Made by a program: the position numbers and the translations under genes | Part shown: piece by piece, positions 53,232 through 61,243 of the stretch | How the letters are laid out: every line of letters begins with the position of its first letter | Position numbering within the stretch: the stretch's first letter is position 1 | Origin: UBA4582 sp038106185 | Lineage (GTDB): Bacteria > Pseudomonadota > Gammaproteobacteria > Pseudomonadales > Azotimanducaceae | DNA: 64,000 nucleotides | Assembly (NCBI GenBank): GCA_038106185.1 | Contig: JAYODE010000004.1 | Span: forward strand, 1-64,000 | Direction: 5' to 3' | The notes under the pieces: model-generated | The model's input: only the letters and a program-made list of their open reading frames with translations | Told to the model about the DNA's origin: nothing | Database searches by the model: none

Positions 53232-54074
53232 TTAATCTTCGACAATCTGGATCAAGGGTCCAGTTGCCACCTGGGCATCCATCATTGTCAGAATCTCTCT
53301 TGCCATTCCGCGAAACTGCTGACTGGCTGTACCATCCGGATCGGCTACCAGCGGCGGTCGACCGCCGTCGGCCTGCTGTCGTATATCCATCGACAAAGGC
53401 AGCCTGGCCAAGACTCGAACCCCGTACTCAGTAGCGATAGCGTCACCACCACCCTCGCCAAAGATTGCCTCCTGGTGGCCGCACTCGCGACACACGTGAG
53501 TACTCATGTTCTCAACAATGCCAAACAGAGGCACAGCTACTTTACGAAACATCTCGATCCCCTTGCGTGCATCCAGCAAGGCGATGTCCTGCGGCGTTGT
53601 GACTATCACGGCGCCCGCCAGTGGCACATTTTGCGCCATGGTCAGTTGGATATCGCCGGTACCCGGCGGCATATCGACCACTAGCACATCGACCGCCTGC
53701 CAATCAGTCTGGGTCAACAGTTGTTGAAGCGCGCCGCTGGCCATAGGACCACGCCAAATAGCGGGCGTACGATCCGACGCCACAAAGCTCATGGACATGC
53801 ACTGCAAGCCATGAGCCAGGATCGGCACCAGCCGATCCTGTTCAACTTTCGGCTTGGTGCCCGTCGGCACACCCATCATCAAACCTTGACTCGGCCCGTA
53901 GATGTCCGCATCCAACAAGCCTACCCGCTGACCTTCGGCGGCCAGCGCCAGGGCAAGATTGGCCGCTACAGTCGACTTGCCCACTCCGCCTTTTCCAGAT
54001 GCAACTGCAACTACGCGCTTTACGCCCGGAACACTGATCTTACTTACCGTTGAACTATTAATAACCTGCTCCAC
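53232..54074 (-). CDS. mrp: Mrp/ApbC-type Fe-S cluster carrier ATPase
   Basis: This 280-residue P-loop protein has the deviant Walker A VASGKGGVGKSTVAANLALALA (about 26-47), LLDADIYGPSQ, VVDMPPGTGDIQLTMAQ and the Cys pair C-x2-C (HVCRECGHQ, about 195) that binds the transferred 4Fe-4S cluster. The N-terminal MIP18-like domain of E. coli Mrp is absent, giving the short form. It is divergent from metG across 337 bp. Confidence 0.92.
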   Translation of the reverse strand: MEQVINSSTVSKISVPGVKRVVAVASGKGGVGKSTVAANLALALAAEGQRVGLLDADIYGPSQGLMMGVPTGTKPKVEQDRLVPILAHGLQCMSMSFVASDRTPAIWRGPMASGALQQLLTQTDWQAVDVLVVDMPPGTGDIQLTMAQNVPLAGAVIVTTPQDIALLDARKGIEMFRKVAVPLFGIVENMSTHVCRECGHQEAIFGEGGGDAIATEYGVRVLARLPLSMDIRQQADGGRPPLVADPDGTASQQFRGMAREILTMMDAQVATGPLIQIVED

Positions 54075-54411
54075 TATCGTTAACTGCTCGGTGAAAGTGC
54101 AATTCTATCCATGATTGAACCCGATCAACAGACCAGACTTCATATCGCAACACCTATTGTTACACGAGCGATGCAAAAAACCTGAGCCTCGAGGGACGCC
54201 GCTTAGCGAGAATGTCGCTGAGTGAGGCGCTACCAAAATACCCCAATCGATCGACGCCGCTGCGGTTAAACGGGACCTGGATAAAGCCCAACTCGATTAA
54301 TCCTGCTTGAAAGCATGAAATTAGCCCCACAGAAGCAGACTGAAAGGGTGAAATTCCGCGTCGTCCTCAGTATATTGAGCATCCTTTAGAATCACCTACT
54401 GTGCAGCATTC

Positions 54412-56562
54412 ATGGAAAAACGTCACATCCTTGTTACCAGCGCGTTGCCAAACGCTAATGGCTCTATTCATCTAGGTCACCTACTGGAGCATATCCAAAC
54501 TGACATCTGGGTCAGATTTCAACGCATGCGCGGCCATGAGTGCATCTATGTCTGCGCGGACGATACCCACGGCACGGCGATCATGCTCAAGGCGGAAGAA
54601 CGAAATGTCAGCCCGGAAGCCTTGATCCGTGAAATAAAAGCCGAGCATGAGCAGGACTTTCGCAATTTTCTGGTGGACCATGACGACTACTACTCGACCC
54701 ATTCAGACGAGAACAAAGCTTTCTCATCGCTAATCTACGAGCGTCTGAAGGCAGCCGGGCAAATTAACATTAAGACCGTAAATCAATTATATGACCCTGA
54801 ACGGAAAATGTTTCTCGCCGATCGATTTATCGTAGGCAGCTGCCCTAAGTGTAAGGCAGACGGTCAATACGGTGATAATTGCGAAGTCTGTGGCGCAACC
54901 TATGACGCGATGGATCTGATCAACCCGCGGTCAAAAATATCTGGCGCCGAACCTGTCACCAAAGAATCGACCCATTTTTTCTTCGCCTTGTCGAACTTCA
55001 CTGAATTTCTTCGCGACTGGACTCGCAGCGGCACACTCCAGGAGCAGGTTGCCAACAAGTTATCCGAGTGGTTAACCGCCGGCCTGCAGGACTGGGATAT
55101 CAGTCGCGACGCGCCCTACTTTGGCTTTGAGATTCCAGGTGAACCTGGCAAATATTTCTATGTCTGGCTCGATGCGCCTATCGGCTACATGGCCGCATTT
55201 AAGCACTACTGCGACTCTCATCCGAACGTCGATTTTGATGCTTTCTGGCGCGCAGATTCCGACTATGAGGTCCATCACTTCATCGGTAAAGACATCGTCA
55301 ATTTCCATGCCCTGTTCTGGCCGGCCTTGTTAAAGGTATCCGGGTTCCGCACGCCAACCCGCATTCATACTCACGGATTTATCACCGTCAATGGACAAAA
55401 GATGTCGAAGTCACGAGGCACTTTCATTAATGCCCAGGCCTACGCGGACAATCTGGCACCGGAATATATTCGCTATTACTTTGCCACCAAGTTAGGTAAC
55501 AACGTCGACGATATGGACATCAACCTTGACGACTTCGTTCTTAAGGTAAACTCGGACCTGGTGGGCAAGCTGGTCAATATCGCCAGTCGCTGCGCCGGCT
55601 TCATTTACAAACACTTTGACGGGCAATTGGCCAGCACGGCAACCTCACCTTTGATCCATGAGTTTCTCGCCGAGCGCAACCAAATTGCTGAATTTTATGA
55701 GGCTGGAGACTACAGCAAAGCCATGCGTGAAATCATGACCATGGCGGATAAAGCCAATCAGTTCATCGCTGAAAAACAACCCTGGGCGATGATCAAGGTA
55801 GCCGACCAAAAGCACGAAGTCCGCAGCGTCTGCTCCGATGGCATCAACCTGTTTAGAATACTCGCGACCTATCTAAAACCCGTGTTGCCACTACTTGCGG
55901 AAAGAACCGAGTCATTCTTGAATATTGAGCCGCTCAACTGGGAAAGTCTGAACTCGCCGCTGCTGGATCATCGAATCAACGAATTCCAGCCCATGCTGAA
56001 CCGCATAGACCCCAAAGCCGTGGCCGCTATGGTCTCGGCATCAATGACGCCGGCTGAGCCTGACACCNNNNNNNNNNNNNNNNNNNNNNNNNNNNNNNNN
56101 NNNNNNNNNNNNNNNNNNNNNNNNNNNNNNNNNNNNNNNNNNNNNNNNNNNNNNNNNNNNNNNNNNNAGCCCGACAATAAGCCCGACAATAAGAGTAGCA
56201 TCAGCACAGCAGAAACGCAGAGTCCGAGTGATGCCGACTACATCAGCATAGACGACTTTGCGAAGATAGATCTGCGGGTCGCCCTGATCATAAACGCCGA
56301 AGCGGTTGAGGGTGCAGAGAAACTGCTGAAGCTGACTCTTGACGTGGGAGACGAGCAGCGTACTGTCTTTTCCGGCATCAAGTCTGCTTACTTGCCTGAC
56401 GAACTCATTGGTAAACGCACTGTGCTGGTCGCAAATTTACGCCCTCGAACAATGAAGTTTGGCGTCTCCCAAGGTATGGTCCTCGCAGCAGGACCAGGCG
56501 GCAAGGACATTTTTCTGATAGAGGCCGACCCGGGCGCGAGCGCCGGAATGAAAGTCACGTGA
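54412..56562 (+). CDS. metG: Methionyl-tRNA synthetase (contains an assembly gap)
   Basis: This is a class I synthetase with the HIGH motif as NGSIHLGHLLEHIQTD (about 16-31), a zinc knuckle (CPKCKADGQYGDNCEVCG, about 145-162) and the KMSKS loop (NGQKMSKSRGTF, about 337). The C-terminal tRNA-binding/dimer domain begins ISIDDFAKIDLRVALIINAEAV. The linker between catalytic and C-terminal domains contains the 100-N gap and KPDN repeats, so the real linker length is unknown, although the frame is kept on both sides. rnfA follows after 14 bp. No promoter was found in the 337 bp upstream. Confidence 0.95.
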   Translation: MEKRHILVTSALPNANGSIHLGHLLEHIQTDIWVRFQRMRGHECIYVCADDTHGTAIMLKAEERNVSPEALIREIKAEHEQDFRNFLVDHDDYYSTHSDENKAFSSLIYERLKAAGQINIKTVNQLYDPERKMFLADRFIVGSCPKCKADGQYGDNCEVCGATYDAMDLINPRSKISGAEPVTKESTHFFFALSNFTEFLRDWTRSGTLQEQVANKLSEWLTAGLQDWDISRDAPYFGFEIPGEPGKYFYVWLDAPIGYMAAFKHYCDSHPNVDFDAFWRADSDYEVHHFIGKDIVNFHALFWPALLKVSGFRTPTRIHTHGFITVNGQKMSKSRGTFINAQAYADNLAPEYIRYYFATKLGNNVDDMDINLDDFVLKVNSDLVGKLVNIASRCAGFIYKHFDGQLASTATSPLIHEFLAERNQIAEFYEAGDYSKAMREIMTMADKANQFIAEKQPWAMIKVADQKHEVRSVCSDGINLFRILATYLKPVLPLLAERTESFLNIEPLNWESLNSPLLDHRINEFQPMLNRIDPKAVAAMVSASMTPAEPDTXXXXXXXXXXXXXXXXXXXXXXXXXXXXXXXXXXPDNKPDNKSSISTAETQSPSDADYISIDDFAKIDLRVALIINAEAVEGAEKLLKLTLDVGDEQRTVFSGIKSAYLPDELIGKRTVLVANLRPRTMKFGVSQGMVLAAGPGGKDIFLIEADPGASAGMKVT
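56068..56167. other. Assembly gap, 100 N, inside metG
   Basis: There are exactly 100 N in the metG linker. The placeholder length gives a frame-compatible join by chance or by scaffolding. A 12-bp in-frame repeat borders it on the right and a related gagcctgacacc on the left. Confidence 0.97.
56168..56191. repeat. 12-bp in-frame tandem repeat in the metG linker
   Basis: The unit agcccgacaata occurs at 56168-56179 and 56180-56191, coding for KPDN repeats. It abuts the gap, so more copies are probably hidden. Confidence 0.9.
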
Positions 56563-56576
56563 AACTGTAGCCTATT

Positions 56577-57155
56577 ATGACAGATGCACTGGTTATCTTA
56601 CTGGGCACGATTTTTGTTAACAATTTTGTCATGGTGCAATTTCTTGGCTTGTGCCCGTTCATGGGTGCCTCACAGAAAATTGATAGTGCTATCGGCATGG
56701 CCGCCGCGACGACTTTTGTTCTCACGCTGGCCTGTGCCGCAAGTTATTTGCTCGAGCACTACCTTTTGCAGCCCCTGAACCTCGAATACCTGCGCATTAT
56801 TACTTTTATTGTCTTGATTGCGGCACTGGTGCAATTTGCAGAAATGGTCATTAGGGCGACTCAACCCCTGCTCTACCAGGTTCTGGGTTTATTTATCCCA
56901 CTGATCACGACTAACTGCGCGGTGCTAGGTGTGGCACTACTCAACGTTCGGCACCAGCACAGCTTATTTCAATCTATCCTCTACGGCTTTGGCGCAGCAC
57001 TCGGCTTCTCGATGGTGCTGATTGTTTTTGCGGCAATGCGAGAACGCCAGAACAGCGCCGATATTCCCAAACCCTTTCGTGGAGCCGCGATCAATATGAT
57101 CAGTGCCGGACTTCTGTCCCTGGCATTTATGGGCTTCACAGGCATGAACGGATGA
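56577..57155 (+). CDS. rnfA: Rnf/Rsx complex membrane subunit A
   Basis: This 192-residue protein has six membrane helices. Cys26 (LGLCPFMG) and Cys114 (ITTNCAVLG) are the half-membrane cysteines that, with those of RnfE, hold the intramembrane iron-sulfur centre in Rnf/NQR complexes. It starts the plus-strand rnf operon 14 bp after metG. The stop overlaps rnfB as ATGA. Confidence 0.95.
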   Translation: MTDALVILLGTIFVNNFVMVQFLGLCPFMGASQKIDSAIGMAAATTFVLTLACAASYLLEHYLLQPLNLEYLRIITFIVLIAALVQFAEMVIRATQPLLYQVLGLFIPLITTNCAVLGVALLNVRHQHSLFQSILYGFGAALGFSMVLIVFAAMRERQNSADIPKPFRGAAINMISAGLLSLAFMGFTGMNG

Positions 57156-58069
57156 CGGTATTGATTGGCACCTTAACGCTGACCGTTATCGGTGGCCTAT
57201 GCGCTGCCTTGCTGAACTATGCGACGCGCTATTTCAAGACCAACAGTGAGACGATTGTTGAGTTGATCAATACGCGACTACCGCAAACCCAATGCGCCCA
57301 GTGCGGCTATCCGGGCTGCCGCCCCTACGCAGAGGCGATTTCGAAAGGTGACGCCATCAATAAGTGTCCACCGGGTGGCACAGCCTTAATCCAAGGACTT
57401 GCTGACCTGCTTGGCCGCGAGCAGGTCCCGCTGGATACCTCCTACGGAGAATCTTTACCGCCAAGAGTAGCAGTCATTCGCGAGGCTGAATGTATCGGCT
57501 GCACGCTCTGCGCGATCGCCTGTCCGGTGGACGCCATTATCGGTGCGCCACAGATGATGCATAGCGTGATCAGCCGCGACTGCACTGGATGTGATCTTTG
57601 TCTGGAACCCTGTCCCGTCGACTGTATCGACATGATCGCCGTGAAGACCGTCGAGGTCAGGCCCCTGCGGCTACCTCGCATAGATCAGGACGCGCTTGAC
57701 CTAATCCAATACGACTGCATTCATTGCGGGCTGTGTGAGCCCAGTTGTCCACGGGAGCTTGCTCCTCAAGCGCTCTTCTGGCACCGCACAGAGCCGGAAC
57801 GTCTGCAGAGTCTCAATCTGGCAGACTGCATTGAATGCCGACTCTGTGATCGAGTTTGCCCGAGCAATATTCCACTCACTGCAACCTTCCAGGCTGCCAA
57901 GCAGCGCCAGTACGAGCTGGACCAGTCGCGGGTCAAGGCGCGAGAAGCACAAGCGCGGTTTGAGCGACGGCAACGAAGAGTCAGCCGAGTGCAGGCCAAA
58001 GTTCGTGCTCGCCCCAGTAAAGAGGATCGACTCTCCATGATCGACAGATTGAGAAATCAAAAGTCATGA
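57152..58069 (+). CDS. rnfB: RnfB fused to the C-terminal ferredoxin tail of RnfC
   Basis: This protein has 305 residues, against about 190 for a normal RsxB. Residues 1-165 are standard RnfB: a membrane anchor, a 4Fe-4S set C48/C51/C56/C72 (QCAQCGYPGC), then two ferredoxin sets C114-117-120-124 and C144-147-150-154. From about residue 185 the sequence is the RnfC tail: CIHCGLCEPSC (189-199), PQALFW, LADCIECRLCDRVCPSNIPL (223-242) and the Arg/Glu/Ala-rich helix AKQRQYELDQSRVKAREAQARFERRQ. The RnfC front (barrel-sandwich, FMN/NADH-binding and SLBB parts, about 350 residues) is absent and no other rnfC is present. The operon is otherwise complete and every junction is an ATGA overlap. Confidence 0.9.
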   Translation: MTVLIGTLTLTVIGGLCAALLNYATRYFKTNSETIVELINTRLPQTQCAQCGYPGCRPYAEAISKGDAINKCPPGGTALIQGLADLLGREQVPLDTSYGESLPPRVAVIREAECIGCTLCAIACPVDAIIGAPQMMHSVISRDCTGCDLCLEPCPVDCIDMIAVKTVEVRPLRLPRIDQDALDLIQYDCIHCGLCEPSCPRELAPQALFWHRTEPERLQSLNLADCIECRLCDRVCPSNIPLTATFQAAKQRQYELDQSRVKAREAQARFERRQRRVSRVQAKVRARPSKEDRLSMIDRLRNQKS

Positions 58070-59019
58070 GACCTGACACTCAGCGCATCATGCTTAATGT
58101 CTTGATAGGGCTTTTGCCAGGCGTCTGCGCACTTGTTTACTTTTTTGGTCTGGGCATAGTCCTTAATATCATTGTTGCCTGTATCACAGCACAGCTTACC
58201 GAAGCTGCCATTTTGCGCGCCAGAAACAGATCGTTAGTAGCACTCAAAGACGGCAGTGCACTGGTAACCGCGGTTTTGCTTGGACTTGCGCTGCCACCTC
58301 TGTTGCCATTCTGGATGTTGATTGCAGGCACGGCATTCGCCATCATCTTTGGAAAGCACCTCTATGGTGGCCTCGGGCACAACCCGTTCAACCCTGCCAT
58401 GGTGGGTTATGCCGGCCTGATCATTTCCTTCCCCCTCGCCATGTCGACCTGGCCAGTGCCCGGCGAGAATCTGGGTTTCTGGTATCTTCTCAGCGCCAAA
58501 CTATTACAGTCGGGCGCCATAGATGGGATCACTGGCGCAACAGCACTGGATGTTTTCAAGTTTCGAGGCGCACTCACCGTCAGTGAAGTCTGGTCATTGG
58601 ACGCTGGCTTTGGTCAGCTGGCGGGGATTGGCTGGGAGTGGATCAACGCCGGCTTCCTGCTCGGCGGTATCTACCTGCTCGCAACGCGAACCATCACCCC
58701 TATGGCACCATTGGGAATGTTGGTCGCTTTGACAGTTTGTGCCATCCTGTTTTATGACGCTGGCAGCTCTGATAGCCTGGGCTCACCGCTTTTTCACCTG
58801 CTGAGCGGCGCGACTATGGTTGGCGCATTTTTCATCGTCACTGATCCTGTCAGCAGTCCCGACTCAGCCCTGGGCTTATGGTTATTCGGACTGGGTGTCG
58901 GCACCCTCACATTTATTATTCGCGCTATCGGCGCTTACCCCGAGGGTCTGGCCTTTGCCGTCTTGCTAATGAATGCACTGGTACCGCTGATTGATCACCT
59001 TCGTCTGAGGCGAACATGA
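58066..59019 (+). CDS. rnfD: Rnf/Rsx complex membrane subunit D
   Basis: This 317-residue protein has about ten membrane helices. The covalent-FMN motif Dxx(S/T)GAT is present as DGITGAT (153-159), so Thr159 should carry FMN. KHLYGGLGHNPFNPAMVGYA (about 98-117) is characteristic, as is TDPVSSPDSALGLWLFGLGVG near the end. It is coupled by ATGA to rnfB and to rnfG. Confidence 0.95.
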   Translation: MRPDTQRIMLNVLIGLLPGVCALVYFFGLGIVLNIIVACITAQLTEAAILRARNRSLVALKDGSALVTAVLLGLALPPLLPFWMLIAGTAFAIIFGKHLYGGLGHNPFNPAMVGYAGLIISFPLAMSTWPVPGENLGFWYLLSAKLLQSGAIDGITGATALDVFKFRGALTVSEVWSLDAGFGQLAGIGWEWINAGFLLGGIYLLATRTITPMAPLGMLVALTVCAILFYDAGSSDSLGSPLFHLLSGATMVGAFFIVTDPVSSPDSALGLWLFGLGVGTLTFIIRAIGAYPEGLAFAVLLMNALVPLIDHLRLRRT

Positions 59020-59573
59020 AACACTTGGTACTACAACTGACCCTGCTTGCGGGTACCTGCGGCTTGCTCACCAGTCTGGTGTATGAGTCTAGCGCTGAAA
59101 CTATTCGGTTGAACCAGTTGGCTTATCGTCATCAGCAGCTCACACAAGTCGCGGGACTACCTGCCTCGGACCTGACCGAAACCCACGACTCCATTTTTGT
59201 GATCAGCAACAACCAGGAAACGCTTGGCATCATATTTCCCGTCACGACAGATCAAGGCTATAACGGCACCATTAATCTCTGGTTGGCCGTCAATTTGCAC
59301 GGTGAAATCCTTGGCGTGCGGGTCTATGGGCATGGAGAAACGCCTGGGCTTGGCGACAAAATTGATTTGCGTGTGTCCGACTGGATCCTTGGCTTTAACG
59401 GCAAATCACTGACAGACCCCGACATTAGTCAATGGGCTGTGAAGCGGGATGGCGGCGCCTTTGATCAGTTCAGTGGCGCAACAATAACGCCTCGCGCAGT
59501 CGTCTCAGCAGTGCGAGATGGCCTCATGCTGTTCGATAGCCGACAGCAGCAATGGCTGGGGACAGAATCATGA
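59016..59573 (+). CDS. rnfG: Rnf/Rsx complex subunit G
   Basis: This 185-residue protein has an N-terminal membrane anchor and a periplasmic FMN-binding domain: GHGETPGLGDKIDLRVSDW (about 105-123) and the flavinylation motif DQFSGAT (150-156), with Thr156 as the FMN site. Attachment needs an ApbE transferase, which is not in the window. It overlaps rnfD and rnfE by ATGA. Confidence 0.94.
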   Translation: MKHLVLQLTLLAGTCGLLTSLVYESSAETIRLNQLAYRHQQLTQVAGLPASDLTETHDSIFVISNNQETLGIIFPVTTDQGYNGTINLWLAVNLHGEILGVRVYGHGETPGLGDKIDLRVSDWILGFNGKSLTDPDISQWAVKRDGGAFDQFSGATITPRAVVSAVRDGLMLFDSRQQQWLGTES

Positions 59574-60244
59574 GCCAGATCAGACAAATCACCAAAGACG
59601 GCATTTGGCAAAATAATCCCGCGCTGGTCCAGTTACTGGGCTTGTGTCCTTTACTCGCGGTCTCTACCACTGTTGCCAACAGCCTCGGCCTGGGGTTTGT
59701 GACACTGTTGGTTTTAACCTGTTCCAATCTCCTGATCAGTTGCTTGCGAACCCAGCTGAATAGCACTACGCGCCTACCAGCACAAATACTCATCATCGCA
59801 AGCTTTGTCACTTGCGCCGACGTTCTGCTGCAGGCCCATTGGTACGAGCTGCATCGTGGTATCGGTCTCTTTGTCGCGCTGATCGTGACCAACTGCACCC
59901 TTCTAGCCAGAGCCGAGAGCTTTGCCAGCCGAAACTCGGTAGGCATGGCGACCCTTGATGGTTTCATGATGGGTCTCGGATTCCTGCTGGTACTGGTCCT
60001 ACTGGGTGCCATTCGAGAGGTGCTGGGCCAGGGTACACTGCTGGCAGATATGCACCTGTTATTTGGTGAGCCTGCGCGATCCTGGAAAATCTCCCTGGCC
60101 AACCCAGGTATCCTGCTGGCTGTACTGCCCCCAGGGGCGTTCCTAACCTTCGGTTGTCTCATCGCGGCACGAAACTGGTTTGCTCAGCGACTCGCCTTCA
60201 CTCAAGCCGAACTCGATACGAGTTCCTTGATTCATCGAGAGTAA
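59570..60244 (+). CDS. rnfE: Rnf/Rsx complex membrane subunit E
   Basis: From the ATG at 59570, which overlaps the rnfG stop (ATGA), this is a 224-residue protein homologous to RnfA. It has six membrane helices and the paired cysteines Cys26 (LGLCPLL) and Cys109 (IVTNCTLL). Its TNC motif lies opposite that of RnfA in the inverted pair. nth follows after 5 bp, the usual rnf-nth order. Confidence 0.94.
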   Translation: MSQIRQITKDGIWQNNPALVQLLGLCPLLAVSTTVANSLGLGFVTLLVLTCSNLLISCLRTQLNSTTRLPAQILIIASFVTCADVLLQAHWYELHRGIGLFVALIVTNCTLLARAESFASRNSVGMATLDGFMMGLGFLLVLVLLGAIREVLGQGTLLADMHLLFGEPARSWKISLANPGILLAVLPPGAFLTFGCLIAARNWFAQRLAFTQAELDTSSLIHRE

Positions 60245-60249
60245 CTTTT

Positions 60250-60894
60250 GTGAATAAAGCCAAACGCTATCAAATTCTCGCAAAACTCAGAGAAGCAAAC
60301 CCCACCCCAACCACCGAGTTGCAGTACCAGTCGACTTTTGAACTATTGATTGCAGTGATCTTGTCGGCGCAAGCTACCGATGTGAGCGTCAATAAGGCGA
60401 CCGAGAAACTCTATGCCGTCGCCAATACACCGGAAGCCATTCTCGCGTTGGGCGAGTCGGGTCTGAAGGCCTATATCAAGACTATCGGCCTCTTTAACAG
60501 TAAAGCCAGTAACATCATCAAGACCTGCCAACTGCTGATAGACCAGCATGATTCTGTCGTGCCCAATAATCGCCGCGACTTGGAGGCATTACCTGGCGTG
60601 GGCCGCAAGACTGCCAACGTCGTCTTGAACACGGCGTTTGGTGAACCAACGATGGCGGTCGACACTCACATTTTCCGTCTGGGCAATCGCATCAATTTTG
60701 CACCCGGCAGAACGGTTCTCGAAGTTGAAAAAAAGTTGCTGAAGGTCATTCCTGATGAGTTTATACGCGATGCACATCACTGGCTGATACTTCACGGTCG
60801 CTACGTTTGCATCGCGAGAAAGCCACGCTGTGGCGCCTGTGTGATCTATGACGAATGTGAGTATAAGCACAAGCAGGTTGATCTCGAGGACTAG
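60250..60894 (+). CDS. nth: Endonuclease III
   Basis: This 214-residue bifunctional DNA glycosylase/AP lyase removes oxidised pyrimidines. The helix-hairpin-helix LPGVGRKTANVVL places catalytic Lys120 and the aspartate Asp138 (VDTHIFRL) at the same numbers as E. coli. The 4Fe-4S ligands are Cys187, 194, 197 and 203 (C-x6-C-x2-C-x5-C). The GTG at 60250 gives the family length; the frame is open upstream into rnfE. It ends the metG-rnf-nth run. Confidence 0.95.
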   Translation: MNKAKRYQILAKLREANPTPTTELQYQSTFELLIAVILSAQATDVSVNKATEKLYAVANTPEAILALGESGLKAYIKTIGLFNSKASNIIKTCQLLIDQHDSVVPNNRRDLEALPGVGRKTANVVLNTAFGEPTMAVDTHIFRLGNRINFAPGRTVLEVEKKLLKVIPDEFIRDAHHWLILHGRYVCIARKPRCGACVIYDECEYKHKQVDLED

Positions 60895-61033
60895 GACAGC
60901 CGCGCCCCAACAGCCCCGCCCGGGCGTCAGCCTGACGGCCACACCTGCCAGGATGCTTTGTGGGGGCAGCTACGCACTATCGCGCCCCGGGCTTATCGCC
61001 CAGCTTTAACTCAGATTTTTATTGAAGCTTGCC

Positions 61034-61243
61034 ATTTAAGCTTGCTATTTAAGCTTGCTATTTAAGCTTTCTGCCCAATTTGCTGGCANNNNNNNNNNNN
61101 NNNNNNNNNNNNNNNNNNNNNNNNNNNNNNNNNNNNNNNNNNNNNNNNNNNNNNNNNNNNNNNNNNNNNNNNNNNNNNNNNNNNNNNNATTTAAGCTTGC
61201 TATTTAAGCTTGCTATTTAAGCTTTCTGCCCAATTTGCTGGCA
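61034..61243. repeat. 13-bp tandem repeat at the argG stop, duplicated across an assembly gap
   Basis: The 13-bp unit gctatttaagctt is repeated about three times on each side of the gap and includes the argG stop codon (61213-61215). The 55 bases at 61034-61088 are identical to 61189-61243, so the left flank is probably an assembly-overlap copy. The spacer 60895-61212 otherwise holds GC-rich sequence after nth with no clear terminator. Confidence 0.9.
61089..61188. other. Assembly gap, 100 N
   Basis: There are exactly 100 N between identical 55-bp flanks, downstream of argG and nth (convergent). The true sequence may be continuous. Confidence 0.97.

Noticed and set aside
54075..54411. Regulatory RNA or promoter in the mrp-metG divergent spacer
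   Set aside because: No convincing hairpin with a U-tract, riboswitch-like element or -35/-10 pair could be found by eye.
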